Of a stretch of 51,740 bases of DNA, positions 29,137 to 37,972 are shown in pieces. The notes below the pieces were generated by a model. That model saw only the letters and a program-made list of their open reading frames with translations. It did no database searches and was not told where the DNA came from. The position numbers and the translations under genes are program-made. This DNA is from an uncultured Clostridia bacterium (lineage in GTDB: Bacteria > Bacillota > Clostridia > TANB77 > CAG-508), in the NCBI GenBank assembly GCA_944392105.1, contig CALXVM010000014.1, positions 1 to 51,740 of the forward strand. Direction: 5' to 3'. Within the stretch, counting starts at the first letter, position 1; the number at the start of each line of letters is the position of its first letter.

Positions 29137-30012
29137 CTAATATTTTTCTAAAAAATTCTCTATCCATATATTATTTCTTTCAATTGAAGCAATCTCTACA
29201 CACTCTTTTGGTGTATGTGCACCTTGTATGTTTGGTGAAATAATTGCTATTTGTATATCTGGAATTTTTTCTTGAAAAAATCCTACTTCTACTGTAATAT
29301 GCATAGATTTTACAGTTGGCTTTGCTCCAAATAATTCTTTAGGATGTGCTTCTATTAGTTTTCTTACTATTTCGGCATTTTCACTTGTCCTAAAGCTTGG
29401 TTGTGAGCCAATTATATTAAAAACAAAATTATTATCTTTGCAGTATTCTTTTAGCTTATTTAAACAGATTTTCTCTTCTTCTTTTCTAGAACTTCTCATA
29501 CCTACTTTTATTTCATTTTCTTTTATATTGATTACTCCTAAATTTATGGAAGTTGTTACTTCTCCCCTCTCATTTTTATTTAATACTCCGTGAGGGAAAC
29601 TACAAATACTTTGCAAAAATCTTTTACTTTCATTTATGTTTAATTTACTATCCATAATATTATCTGAATTATTGTCTTCTATTGTATTCTCCAAGCCATT
29701 TCCTCTATTTGCTATGTGATGGCTGTATTTATACAAATCTTCAAATTCTAATCTTTTTATGTTAATACTTATATTGTTAAATTTATCCTTTAATATTTGC
29801 TCACTTTCTTTTATTAATTTTTTTAAATCTTCTATGCATAGGCTTGTACAAAATATTGCCTTAGCACTTGCTGGTATAACATTAAACTTAGTTCCTCCAA
29901 TAAAATTTACAAGTTCTATATCTGTTATTTTGTTTAGAATATTTGCAAGCAAAATACTTGCATTACCTCTGTTTTTGTCTATATCAAAACCAGAATGACC
30001 TCCTGCTAGACC
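29137..30012 (-). pseudogene. pepD: PepD-like dipeptidase, C-terminal part (frameshifted)
   Basis: This is the second part of an M20-family aminoacyl-histidine dipeptidase. In its frame the conserved metal/dimer motif GLAGGHSGFDIDKNRGNAS opens the piece, so the real frame reaches back past the first ATG at 29952. It contains the lid/dimerisation domain and the C-terminal metal-binding end (GAHTPKECVEI). One extra base in the GGG run at 30013-30015 (CCC on the coding strand) separates it from the first part; dropping it restores INLTGLAGGHSG. The gene is near full length otherwise. Confidence 0.75.
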
Positions 30013-30727
30013 GGGTTAAATTTATTTCATACATATTAAAATTAGCTTTATCGTTATTTGTATTATTGTTTATATTGTTGATTCCTGAGCTTAAATTAGA
30101 TGCTTTATTATTTATTTCTAAATTTGAATTATATTCTTTATTATTTGTTTCTATTAAATCTTCTTTGATTTTCTCAAAATTATTATTCATTTTTAAAATA
30201 ATGTCATAAAAGCCTGCACTTTCTATTAATATAGTATTCTCTTCAAACCCATCTAAATTAAGTAACATTTTTCCTTCCAATTTTGAGGCATCAAAATTAA
30301 TAGAACCTATCATGGATGTTTCTTCTGATACTGTAAATATTGCCTCTATGTTTGCTTTTATGTCACTATCCAATACTGTTAAAATTTGAGCTATGCCAAT
30401 GCCATTATCTGCACCTAAAGTTGTTCCGTTTGCATGTAAATACCCATTTTCTTCTATTACTTCTATGCTATCTTTTGCAAAGTCAAAGTTTTTATTTTCT
30501 TCTTTTTCGCATACCATATCTGTATGTGCTTGTAGTATTATAGGCATTTTATTGCAATTTTTCTTTTTAATTAAAACGTTATTGTATTTGTCTTTTTCAT
30601 ATTCTAAATTTCTAGCCTTTGCGAATTCACACAAATATTCTGCTATTTTTCCTTCATTTCCGGACTCTCTTGGTATTTTTGCTATTTCTTTAAAAAAATT
30701 AATTGTTTTCTTTGTACTTAATTCCAT
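29984..30727 (-). pseudogene. pepD: PepD-like dipeptidase, N-terminal part (frameshifted)
   Basis: PepD hydrolyses Xaa-His and other dipeptides using two metals. This part has the family's IPRESGNEGKIAEYL, the first metal His and Asp in QAHTDMVCEK, TTLGADNGIG with the bridging Asp, and SEETSMIGS with catalytic Glu residues. It runs into a premature end (TRSSRRSFWF) after the frameshift. ATG 30727 follows GGAGG by five bases. It lies 54 bp after the 361-aa gene, with no terminator between, so both may be under the lysine riboswitch. Whether the shift is real or a base-calling error is unknown. Confidence 0.8.
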
Positions 30728-30793
30728 TTTTTCCTCCAATTTATTAATTTAACTAAATGATGAACCAAATATTAAATTATATACTAACTTATA

Positions 30794-31879
30794 TTATCTT
30801 TCTTCTTCCATATTATCTCTAAATGTTCTTCCGTTTAATATGTCAGGTCTTTGTATATGTACATTTGGCATAGGTCCAATAAAATCGTTGCTATCATTTC
30901 TAGGAACTCTTTTATCTCCTATCTTTTCTGCACCATTAGTTATAACTCTTAAATCTGTTAAGTCTATGTTTAAGTCACTTACAGGTATATATGTAACAGT
31001 CCCAGTGCCTTTATCTTCCATGTATAAGGGATTACATTTTCCATCGGCTTTTATTCTTTCTAAAATTTCATCTAATAATTGCTTATATTTTTCATGTTTT
31101 TCTTTTTTTAAATCAACATTAAACGATATTGTTGTTCCTTCTCCACATTTATTTATATCGTTTTTGTCTTTGGCATGTAAATCTACTTTTAGTACATAAG
31201 TAGGTGCTTCTACCAAATGTCCATTTTCATCCTTTACTGTATAAATAGCTTCTAAATTGCTATTTAGCTTTTTTCCAGCTCCAACTAACTCTCTTGAGTT
31301 TATGTTACTAACAGCATTAGCTAAAGCATATAGGCTTGGTAAATTAGTACAATCTATTACAACATTTAACTCTAAATTATCTTCTGGATGTGCTTGTACA
31401 TATTTTTGGATGCCTAATATTGCTGTTTCATACATTCCTGTTCCTAGTCCTTTATTTAGCATATTATCTCTTTGCCTTACTATAGCGCCAGTTATTGAAT
31501 AGAACTTTACTCCATCTTTTTGATAATACGGATCCATTTCTTTACTATTATCATTAAATTTTATTGTCATAGCTCCTTCTAATTCATTAATAGCTTCATT
31601 AACAACTCCAATAACAGGAAAGTTTTGAAAATTTGATGACATCTGTGGTACATCTGGTATATGTATATACTCTTCATTACCTTTATATTGGTCATATAGT
31701 TCTGCCGTTTTTCTAACAATATCTGGCTTTCCATCATTTTCAGGTAATGATATATCTGAAAATTGTATAACTCCAAACTTACATTGCTCATTTCCAGTTT
31801 GTTTTCTATAACCTTCTGTTATCTCCTCTCCTGCTTGTTGTAAATATTCTAATAGTTCAACATTTAAATTACTTTGCAT
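30794..31879 (-). CDS. uncharacterised 361-aa protein under a lysine riboswitch, possibly GNAT-like
   Basis: I do not recognise a named family. The middle (about 130-205) resembles an acyl-CoA N-acyltransferase core: a strand VKFYSITGAIVRQR, then NKGLGTGMYETAILGIQ like the GNAT loop-helix that binds pyrophosphate, then LELNVVIDCTNLPSLYALANAV like strand 5 and helix 4. The rest is soluble, with no signal peptide or membrane helix. AAGGAGG lies eight bases before the ATG. It is the first gene after the lysine riboswitch (32.08-32.24 kb), so expression should fall when lysine is abundant. A lysine-related role is an inference from that. Confidence 0.6.
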   Translation of the reverse strand: MQSNLNVELLEYLQQAGEEITEGYRKQTGNEQCKFGVIQFSDISLPENDGKPDIVRKTAELYDQYKGNEEYIHIPDVPQMSSNFQNFPVIGVVNEAINELEGAMTIKFNDNSKEMDPYYQKDGVKFYSITGAIVRQRDNMLNKGLGTGMYETAILGIQKYVQAHPEDNLELNVVIDCTNLPSLYALANAVSNINSRELVGAGKKLNSNLEAIYTVKDENGHLVEAPTYVLKVDLHAKDKNDINKCGEGTTISFNVDLKKEKHEKYKQLLDEILERIKADGKCNPLYMEDKGTGTVTYIPVSDLNIDLTDLRVITNGAEKIGDKRVPRNDSNDFIGPMPNVHIQRPDILNGRTFRDNMEEER

Positions 31880-31993
31880 AAAAATTCCTCCTTATTGTTT
31901 TTAACTTTTAGCTAATGTCTAACTTTCAGTTCTGTAAATAATTTCACATTAGCAGTAATTTAATTTTATAAGTTCTTATGTGCTCTTGAAAAA

Positions 31994-32029
31994 CAAAAAA
32001 AGAGTTTGCAGACTACTTCTACAAACTCA
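31994..32029 (-). terminator. riboswitch-controlled terminator
   Basis: A hairpin with GAGTTTG and CAAACTC arms is followed on the minus strand by TTTTTTTG and TTTTTC. It sits about 45 nt after the lysine aptamer and about 115 nt before the 361-aa gene, as expected for an expression platform. A second, weaker hairpin (GCTAATGT/ACATTAGC) follows in the leader. Confidence 0.85.
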
Positions 32030-32075
32030 TAAAAAATAAACTCTATATCAATACAAATATATTTCTTATTTGTTC

Positions 32076-32235
32076 GAAAGCACTCCACAGATTTTCTGTG
32101 ACAGTCTAATACATATTTTGCATTAGCCCAACTAAAAAGATTCAGATACTCTTTTTAATTTCGGCAACTTTTCCTTTCGTATTTTGCAATAATCTGATAA
32201 CAAAATATTACTATTAAAAGTTGCGACCTCTTTCT
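32076..32235 (-). promoter_or_regulatory. lysine riboswitch (L box) aptamer
   Basis: The minus strand carries the conserved blocks of the lysine aptamer in order: AGAGGTCGCAACT, AATAGTAAT, GAAAGGAAAAGTTGCCGAAA, AGTTGGGCTAATG, GACTGTCACAG and CTGTGGAGTGCTTTC. These frame five helices around one junction. Binding of lysine normally favours the terminator that follows, so downstream genes are off at high lysine. The usual targets are lysine synthesis or transport genes; here it precedes an unknown 361-aa protein. Confidence 0.93.
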
Positions 32236-32253
32236 TTTATAAAATTGTATTAT

Positions 32254-32282
32254 ATTTTATCACATATAATTAATTATGTCAA
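32254..32282 (-). promoter_or_regulatory. sigma-A promoter of the riboswitch transcript
   Basis: TTGACA (32277-32282) and TAAAAT (32254-32259) have a 17-bp spacer. The promoter lies at the end of dtd and places the start of the transcript near 32247, just before the aptamer. Confidence 0.75.
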
Positions 32283-32283
32283 A

Positions 32284-32721
32284 TTACATTTCTAATTCGA
32301 TAGTAACAGGTCCGTTGTTTAGCAGACTAACTTCCATATGAGCTCCAAATATGCCTGTTTGAACTACTGGAATAACTTCTTTACATTTTCCTACAAAATA
32401 TTCGTATAAATCATTTGCTAAATCTGGTTTTGCAGCATTTATAAAGCTTGGCCTATTTCCACCAGAGCAATCTGCATATAATGTAAATTGAGATACCACT
32501 AAAAGTTCACCTTTTATATCTTGAATTGACAAATTCATTTTTTCGTTTTCATCTTCAAAAATTCTTAACTTTGCTATTTTCTTTACCATAGCATCAGCTT
32601 TTTCTTTAGTGTCATCTGGTGCTACACCTAATAAAATTAAAAAACCTTCATTTATTTTTCCTACTATCTTTTTATCTACTTCAACTTGTGCATGTTTTAC
32701 ACGTTGTATTACAGCTTTCAT
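32284..32721 (-). CDS. dtd: D-aminoacyl-tRNA deacylase
   Basis: Dtd frees tRNA from D-amino acids and Gly-tRNAAla, protecting translation. The 145-aa protein has the N-terminal [13 protein letters not shown], the catalytic [17 protein letters not shown] motif, and the GPVT motif at the C-terminus, all hallmarks of the family. The length is normal. The Met at 32721 matches family starts; the upstream ATG at 32733 adds four residues, and neither has a strong ribosome site. It is usually next to relA in Clostridia; no relA is present here. Confidence 0.95.
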   Translation of the reverse strand: MKAVIQRVKHAQVEVDKKIVGKINEGFLILLGVAPDDTKEKADAMVKKIAKLRIFEDENEKMNLSIQDIKGELLVVSQFTLYADCSGGNRPSFINAAKPDLANDLYEYFVGKCKEVIPVVQTGIFGAHMEVSLLNNGPVTIELEM

Positions 32722-32797
32722 AATTATATACATAATCCAATGATTCTTACGAATTATTCTTCTATTGGATTACTACTCCTTTCTAATTATATTTATT

Positions 32798-32830
32798 CAA
32801 AGGGCATGGTTTTTTAAACCACACCCTTTG
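32798..32830 (-). terminator. terminator hairpin after the secreted protein gene
   Basis: CAAAGGG-TG-TGGTTT on the minus strand pairs with AAACCATGCCCTTTG (one internal mismatch region), about 90 nt past the stop codon at 32919. A second stem, CCAAAACA/TGTTTTGG, lies just before it. Confidence 0.6.
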
Positions 32831-32861
32831 CCAAAACAATCACAAAACTGCTGTTTTGGTA

Positions 32862-33458
32862 AAAGCTAGAAGTTCAAACTATTTAGTTCTTACATTTTAC
32901 GAAAATTAGAATTCTTTATTATGCCATATAGAAGTTATATGAATAGTCAATCCAACACGGCATAGTTGAAATATAATTACCATTTCTGTCAAAGACCTTG
33001 AAAAAAATCTGAATCTTTTGATGCCAATCTACATTAGCTTGAACAGTTAAATTTCCACTTTGCATAGCAGTACTGGTCATTTTATAACCAAGAACTCTTT
33101 GTGTAGCCCAATCACGAATTTCTACACGTAAATATACTGGTGTATTACTTCTCGTACTTCTAAAATTCGTGATAATTGCTAGAGGTCCAGAATATCCAGT
33201 AATCTTTACAGGTGTTAAATTGTTTCCTTCCATCGTAAAAGACCCTACATGAACAGTTCCTGAACCATTCCAAATTTCTTCACCACTATACGTAATAACT
33301 TCATTTGTAACGGATGTAGATTCCTCACTGTTTTCCAAACTTCCTTCTGTTGCAAATGCCGTTGTAACATTTACTAAGCACATGCATAATGTTAATATAA
33401 CTGCAAATAACCGTTTTTTCATTTTTTTATCCTTTCTGTAAAAAGAACTTCTAGCTTT
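32862..33458. repeat. 14-bp inverted repeats flanking a secreted protein gene
   Basis: AAAGCTAGAAGTTC at 32862-32875 and its exact complement at 33445-33458 bracket the secreted-protein gene and nothing else. The left copy lies past the stop codon and the right copy just upstream of the ribosome site. Whether these are recombination sites, a mobile-unit boundary or chance is open. Confidence 0.5.
32919..33422 (-). CDS. secreted beta-rich protein of unknown function
   Basis: This 167-aa protein has a clear Sec signal peptide (MKKRLFAVILTLCMCLVNVTTAFA, cleavage after AFA). A short acidic/Ser linker follows, then a domain of about 120 residues dominated by beta strands (VHVGSFTMEG, VYLRVEIRDW, KIQIFFKVFDRNG). 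No catalytic motif, repeat or anchoring signal is seen, so it is probably released or bound to the wall by its domain. I do not recognise the family. Codon use is slightly richer in GC than its neighbours. It is flanked by perfect 14-bp inverted repeats. Confidence 0.65.
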   Translation of the reverse strand: MKKRLFAVILTLCMCLVNVTTAFATEGSLENSEESTSVTNEVITYSGEEIWNGSGTVHVGSFTMEGNNLTPVKITGYSGPLAIITNFRSTRSNTPVYLRVEIRDWATQRVLGYKMTSTAMQSGNLTVQANVDWHQKIQIFFKVFDRNGNYISTMPCWIDYSYNFYMA

Positions 33459-33566
33459 CTATGCAACAATATAATTATTGCACGAAGATATTATATCATA
33501 TATTTTTTATTTTTACAGGTATTATTGAATATCACATCAGTTAATATTTCAAGACAAATAATCCTT

Positions 33567-34754
33567 TTACAATTTATCTTGTAACTTTAATAAATAATAT
33601 ATGTGACTTCCACCTGTTATTTCTCCAGTCGTTGCGTCTACCTGATAAGTATAATATTTATCTATTGGCTCTCCATTTTTAGAAACTTCATCGCATTCTA
33701 TTGTTACCATCCATACTTTTCTAACTGGATTATCTGTACGATATCTTGTATATTCTTCATCTTTAAAGTCTTCTCTAATATTGCCATAATATTGTTTACT
33801 ATATAAATTATAATCTTCCATTCTTAAATATGCATCACCGTTCATCTGAGCAATATCTAAATTAACATGAATATTTTCTATTTCATAATCAGATTGTATT
33901 TTTTGTTCCGCTTCTAGCACAATCTTTTTTGCCTCTTCCTCTTCTATTACAATTGGATTATCATCAATATTAGCATTTTCATACATAAAATAATAAACTA
34001 CTTCTGCTCCTGCTATAAATGATATACGAATATTCTCAAATGAATTAATGCCATTTTCATAAGTTTTACTAAATATGACATTCCATTGATAAGCTTTTGT
34101 TTCTTTTTCATCATCACCCCATTTAAAAGAATTATTATCTACATAAGGAATTGTATAAACTTTATTATATTTATTTAATTCATAACCATATTTTTCACAA
34201 ATTCTCCTAGCTAAAGTTTCTGCTTCTTTTTTATCTATTTGTTTTTTTGGTATGTTTTCTGATAATATTTTGCGTTCATCATAGCTGATGGCAAGGTATT
34301 CGTCACCTTTAGCATCAAATTCAACAAAAATGTTGTTCTGGGTCTCACATTTCCATATAATATCATAATTTTGAGCATTAGTTTCAATATTTATAGATTT
34401 TATTATTTCATTTTCATAACCAAAATCTTTTAATATTTTTTTTGCTTTTTCTCTTCCTTCTTCTTCCGTCATAGTATTGTTATTCATAATGTCTTTCTCA
34501 TTTACATTATCTTCTGGTCCAACTACTTTTTCCGGCTCTTTCCATATTGCATCATAAACTTTAGTTCCTGCATATACAATTCCTACCGTTAAAATTAAAC
34601 ATGCACATGTCGCTAATGCAACCTTTAAGAAAGGATATTTCTTTTTCTTTATATTTGTATCTTTTAAGCTTTCTTCTATAATTGTTTTAATTTTGTCTGG
34701 CACATCTATTCCTGAACTTAAATCATGATATAGTTTTTTTTCTAAATCATCCAT
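33567..34754 (-). CDS. membrane anti-sigma factor with PepSY-like outer domain
   Basis: This 395-aa protein is a likely anti-sigma partner of the adjacent ECF factor. It has a cytoplasmic N-terminus (1-43), one membrane helix (about 44-64) and an outer domain of about 330 residues. That domain has repeated units like PepSY/YcdB folds (TEEEGREKAKKILKDFGY, DKKEAETLARRICEKYGY) and ends with YYTYQVDATTGEITGG, a typical PepSY C-terminal hairpin. Its start overlaps the sigma gene by 8 nt, so the two are translated together. Release of sigma could follow cell-envelope signals; the trigger is unknown. Confidence 0.75.
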   Translation of the reverse strand: MDDLEKKLYHDLSSGIDVPDKIKTIIEESLKDTNIKKKKYPFLKVALATCACLILTVGIVYAGTKVYDAIWKEPEKVVGPEDNVNEKDIMNNNTMTEEEGREKAKKILKDFGYENEIIKSINIETNAQNYDIIWKCETQNNIFVEFDAKGDEYLAISYDERKILSENIPKKQIDKKEAETLARRICEKYGYELNKYNKVYTIPYVDNNSFKWGDDEKETKAYQWNVIFSKTYENGINSFENIRISFIAGAEVVYYFMYENANIDDNPIVIEEEEAKKIVLEAEQKIQSDYEIENIHVNLDIAQMNGDAYLRMEDYNLYSKQYYGNIREDFKDEEYTRYRTDNPVRKVWMVTIECDEVSKNGEPIDKYYTYQVDATTGEITGGSHIYYLLKLQDKL

Positions 34755-35280
34755 TAATATCCCTCCTTTCTTCTATAATGTCTTTAATTTTTTGCATAGC
34801 TCTTGTTCTTTTAGTTTTCACTGTATTTTCTTTCAAATTTAATATTTTTCCTATTTCTTTGTCCGTAAATCTATCCATATAATATAATATTATAATCGTT
34901 CTATCTTCTTTTTTTAATTGGTTACATATAAAATTAAAGTCTAAAATTATATCAACATTTTCCATACCAGGTGAGTTTATTTTTTTCGTGTTTTCAATTT
35001 CTTCAAATGATATTATGTTAATTTTCTTATTCTTCTTATAAATTAAGTTAGATTCATTAATTAAAATTCTTATTATCCATGTTTTAAAATATCGACTATC
35101 TTTTAGTTCCTTTATATTCTTATATGCTGTTATAGTAGTTTCTTGTATTGCATCGCATACGTCTTCTTCATTATTCAATCTTGCTTTTGCCACATGGTAT
35201 AATTCATTTTTTACTAATAGTACAAGTCTTGTAAAAGACTCTTTATCTCCTTTTTTTGCTTTTTCTATTAGATCTTCCAT
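34747..35280 (-). CDS. ECF sigma factor
   Basis: This 177-aa RNA polymerase sigma factor belongs to the extracytoplasmic function group. Region 2 runs from about 10 to 80 (FTRLVLLVKNELYHVAKARL, EEDVCDAIQETTITAYKNI, FKTWIIRILIN), and region 4 from about 120 to 170 (RTIIILYYMDRFTDKEIGKILNLKENTVKTKRTRAMQKIKD) with a clear helix-turn-helix. It resembles the SigV/ECF30 type of Firmicutes. GGAGGAG precedes the ATG. An ECF-type promoter at 35325-35356 suggests autoregulation. The next gene is its membrane anti-sigma factor. Confidence 0.93.
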   Translation of the reverse strand: MEDLIEKAKKGDKESFTRLVLLVKNELYHVAKARLNNEEDVCDAIQETTITAYKNIKELKDSRYFKTWIIRILINESNLIYKKNKKINIISFEEIENTKKINSPGMENVDIILDFNFICNQLKKEDRTIIILYYMDRFTDKEIGKILNLKENTVKTKRTRAMQKIKDIIEERRDING

Positions 35281-35324
35281 TTCTCCTCCAATCTAGTTTG
35301 AGAACTTGATATTTTGGTATATTT

Positions 35325-35356
35325 ATTAGATAACATTTTTATATAAAAAAGTTTCA
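35325..35356 (-). promoter_or_regulatory. putative ECF-type promoter of the sigma gene
   Basis: TGAAACT (rc of 35350-35356) is followed after 19 bp by TCTAAT (35325-35330). The same pair with the same 19-bp spacing stands before the Spo0A-like gene. TGAAAC-type -35 elements are typical of ECF sigmas in Firmicutes. Confidence 0.6.
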
Positions 35357-35490
35357 CTTTTTTGTGATTTTTTGAAATTTTTTATTATCTTTTAAAGCTC
35401 TAATATATTGTTAGCTGTTATGATATTAATAATTAGTATGGTAAATTTTTGTATTATTTTTTCATCTACACTTTTATGTTTTCTATATAA

Positions 35491-35530
35491 AAACCTCCTT
35501 ATGATATTTTTATTTTATCACAAGAAGGTC
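35491..35530 (-). terminator. terminator after the 218-aa membrane-anchored protein gene
   Basis: ACCTTCTT...GATA pairs with TATC...AAGGAGGT (10 to 12 bp with two wobble or mismatch positions) and ends in TTTTT on the minus strand, about 28 nt past the stop codon at 35558. Confidence 0.7.
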
Positions 35531-35557
35531 TATTTTTTATAAATTATTTTAATACTT

Positions 35558-36214
35558 TTATTCTATTATTTTGTCTATTTTATTCTGTAAACTACTTGGT
35601 AAATTATTTAAACTTACCATTTTCTCAAATTCTTTGATAGATTCTTTTTCACTTTCATCTAACTCATTATTGTTGTAAATATCTATGAATAGTTCAGATA
35701 TTGCTATACTATCTTCTGTAAATTCACTAGTATCTTCTCTTTTTTCTAATTTTGCCATTAGATTATTGAATTGCTCCGATTTGTTATATTTCTTAGCTAT
35801 ATTTTCTAAGTCCTTCTTCATCGTTTCCTGTTCTTCAATTATACTTTTTGGCATTTGAGGAATTCCATCTTCTATATTATTTGAATCTTGTTCTTCCACT
35901 TCTTTACTTACTAATTGATGTATCGTTTCTAGTTCTTCTACAGCTCTTTGGACAGATTCACTTTGGCTTGAATTTGCTAATGCAATTTCGTTTTTATTGC
36001 CTTTTGCTCTTTCTTCCATTATCTGCTGTGCTATATCATAATCTTCTTCCGTTAATCCTTTTTCTACAGTAGTTGTTTGTCCATCCATTACTATCGTGTA
36101 AGTTGATTCACTATCTAATCTTTCTTTAGCATTACTACTAATTATATTTGTTAGTAAAATACTAACAGTTATGAAAACTATTAATAATATCATTATTTTA
36201 ATTTTTTTAGACAT
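35558..36214 (-). CDS. N-terminally anchored extracellular helical protein
   Basis: This 218-aa protein starts with a basic end and one strong hydrophobic helix (IMILLIVFITVSILLTNII), followed by an outer domain that is highly charged and helical (TEEDYDIAQQIMEERAKG, SVQRAVEELETIHQLVSKEVEEQ, KKDLENIAKKYN). I do not recognise the family. I use ATG 36214, eight bases after GGAGG; the longer ORF starts with GTG inside that site. It lies 14 bp after the ricin-amidase gene and is probably co-transcribed. It could be a partner or regulator of that enzyme. Confidence 0.6.
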   Translation of the reverse strand: MSKKIKIMILLIVFITVSILLTNIISSNAKERLDSESTYTIVMDGQTTTVEKGLTEEDYDIAQQIMEERAKGNKNEIALANSSQSESVQRAVEELETIHQLVSKEVEEQDSNNIEDGIPQMPKSIIEEQETMKKDLENIAKKYNKSEQFNNLMAKLEKREDTSEFTEDSIAISELFIDIYNNNELDESEKESIKEFEKMVSLNNLPSSLQNKIDKIIE

Positions 36215-36228
36215 TTTTTCCACCTCCT

Positions 36229-37389
36229 TTACATATCAAAAAATACATAATAATATTTTGAATAATCAGCTTCATCTTTTTTTATTCTTACTATGTCAGA
36301 TAGTTTTTTATTTTTTGTTTCATTAGAGTGATATGACAATATGTAAGTACTATTATCATAATCTATATCTGATACATACATAGTATGCCAACTCGATCCT
36401 AATCCTCCTATTATATTAGAACCCGCAATTTGAATAACGTCTCCAATTCCTATTCCTATATTCCATACTTCTTCTGGATTATTTATTATCTCTGAACCTT
36501 TTTTGTATGTGACTCTTTTACTTTTCCAGAAATTTGCAAATTCTTTTGCACTTACCCATGGACTAGTAGCGGGTTGGCATAATTCCCATGAATTATTAAG
36601 TTGCTCAGTTGTTGTTGGTATAGAATAACTACCATTTTTTCTGTAAACCTTCCAATTATTTTGATAATGATACTGTCCAGATACTATTAAACACTGTGAC
36701 GCATAGTTTGCACAATCTGCTGTAGATTCTTCAAATTGAGTTAATCTTGGATATGCTAATACATATTTATTATAATTATTTATAGCATATAGAGAGCCTA
36801 GAAGTAAGTCTTTATTAACTGGTTCTAATATCCATTCATCATTTGCACTTCCATTATAGTCATATTGAAAAACATTTCCTTCATCAGAACAGCTTGCATT
36901 CTGTACTGTTACAACTCTTGAATAATTACTTGGTCCTGTTCTAATAGCATACGTACTATTGTTCTTTGAACTTTTAGTAATAGCAAATTTTTGTGCATTG
37001 CTTGAATTTGCAGACCAGATTTGTATATTTACACCATTACTTCCATTATCTCCACCGTTTACATCTAAAGCATAATTTATATACATTTGTCCCCCCGATG
37101 TTGTATATCCAACTTTGCTTCCTATTACATAAGTACCGTCACTTTGTGGAAATAAAAACCATTGTTGATTGTCATTTCCATTAAATTGACATTGTTGTAC
37201 ATTTACTCCATTTCCGGCAGCACCCATGTAAACATCTAGGTATCTTCCGCTATAAGCATTTTTTATGTAAAACCATTTATTACTAATAGTAGCGTCTGTT
37301 GAATAGGCTTGTGATGGTTTTATATAAATGCAAGAACTTAAAGTAAGTAATATAAGAACTAATAATACATTCAAGATTTTCTTTTTCAT
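36229..37389 (-). CDS. secreted ricin-type lectin fused to an amidase-like domain
   Basis: This 386-aa exported protein has a signal peptide (about 1-28, LSSCIYIKPSQAYS). A ricin-type beta-trefoil domain (about 38-192) shows repeated QxW motifs (DNQQWFLFP, NAQKFAI, NDEWILEP). The C-terminal 180 residues match the putative amidase family found in Clostridia, with a Cys in DCANYASQCL, a His in SWHTMYVSDI and YHSNET. The enzyme probably cuts peptide or cell-wall amide bonds while the lectin domain binds sugars. It is the first gene of a pair with the anchored helical protein, near the ECF sigma locus. A perfect 16-bp palindrome (37432-37447) lies upstream. Confidence 0.85.
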   Translation of the reverse strand: MKKKILNVLLVLILLTLSSCIYIKPSQAYSTDATISNKWFYIKNAYSGRYLDVYMGAAGNGVNVQQCQFNGNDNQQWFLFPQSDGTYVIGSKVGYTTSGGQMYINYALDVNGGDNGSNGVNIQIWSANSSNAQKFAITKSSKNNSTYAIRTGPSNYSRVVTVQNASCSDEGNVFQYDYNGSANDEWILEPVNKDLLLGSLYAINNYNKYVLAYPRLTQFEESTADCANYASQCLIVSGQYHYQNNWKVYRKNGSYSIPTTTEQLNNSWELCQPATSPWVSAKEFANFWKSKRVTYKKGSEIINNPEEVWNIGIGIGDVIQIAGSNIIGGLGSSWHTMYVSDIDYDNSTYILSYHSNETKNKKLSDIVRIKKDEADYSKYYYVFFDM

Positions 37390-37431
37390 CTATTATTCCT
37401 CCTTTTAGTTTTTGGTGTTTAAACTTTAATT

Positions 37432-37447
37432 AATATACTAGTATATT
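37432..37447. promoter_or_regulatory. 16-bp palindrome upstream of the lectin-amidase gene
   Basis: AATATACTAGTATATT is self-complementary and lies about 45 bp before the start codon, a plausible operator or overlapping promoter. AT-rich palindromes of this size also occur by chance. Confidence 0.35.
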
Positions 37448-37585
37448 TGTGCTAAAAGGATTGTATCATAACTTTATTACTTTTTATAAAAAGGAGAAAT
37501 TTACATACTTTTTCTAGATAATATATAACTTTTTTTGCTTTTTTATACTTTTAATTACATGTATTTTATATTCTTATTACTAATT

Positions 37586-37942
37586 TTATAGTTCTTTTAT
37601 TTTATATCTACCATAATACCCATTCATACTATATTCTATTAACAAGTCTTTATCACCATTAGTATATATTACTTCACCAGGTTCTTCAGCTTCTTTTTGA
37701 CTTTTCTCATATCCTTTTTCTTTCATATATTCGTCTATGTGAAAAGTTGGACCACTTAATATTACTTTATATGGAAAATTCTGAACTATAGTATATTGAT
37801 TATCTCTTCCAATTACTTTTAGCATTCCGAAACAGGCAGAAAACGGATTCCAAACATCAAATTTTACTAAAGAAAAAATTGTAGCACATATAAATCCAAT
37901 TATACATATACATATTACTATTTTAATTACTATTTTTTTCAT
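37586..37942 (-). CDS. 118-aa single-pass membrane protein of unknown function
   Basis: It has a basic start, one long hydrophobic helix (about 4-27) and an outer domain of about 90 residues with beta strands (DNQYTIVQNFPYKVILSGP, EVIYTNGDKDLLIEYSMNGYYGRYKI). I do not recognise it. GGGAGG lies six bases before the ATG. It follows the Spo0A-like gene by 30 bp in the same direction, so the two are likely one transcript and it may report or respond to the same pathway. Confidence 0.6.
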   Translation of the reverse strand: MKKIVIKIVICICIIGFICATIFSLVKFDVWNPFSACFGMLKVIGRDNQYTIVQNFPYKVILSGPTFHIDEYMKEKGYEKSQKEAEEPGEVIYTNGDKDLLIEYSMNGYYGRYKIKEL

Positions 37943-37972
37943 TTTACACCTCCCTTGTTATTTCATATATTT

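Noticed and set aside
31990..32240. T-box leader before the 361-aa gene
   Set aside because: No T-box sequence or specifier loop; the conserved blocks match the lysine riboswitch in order instead.
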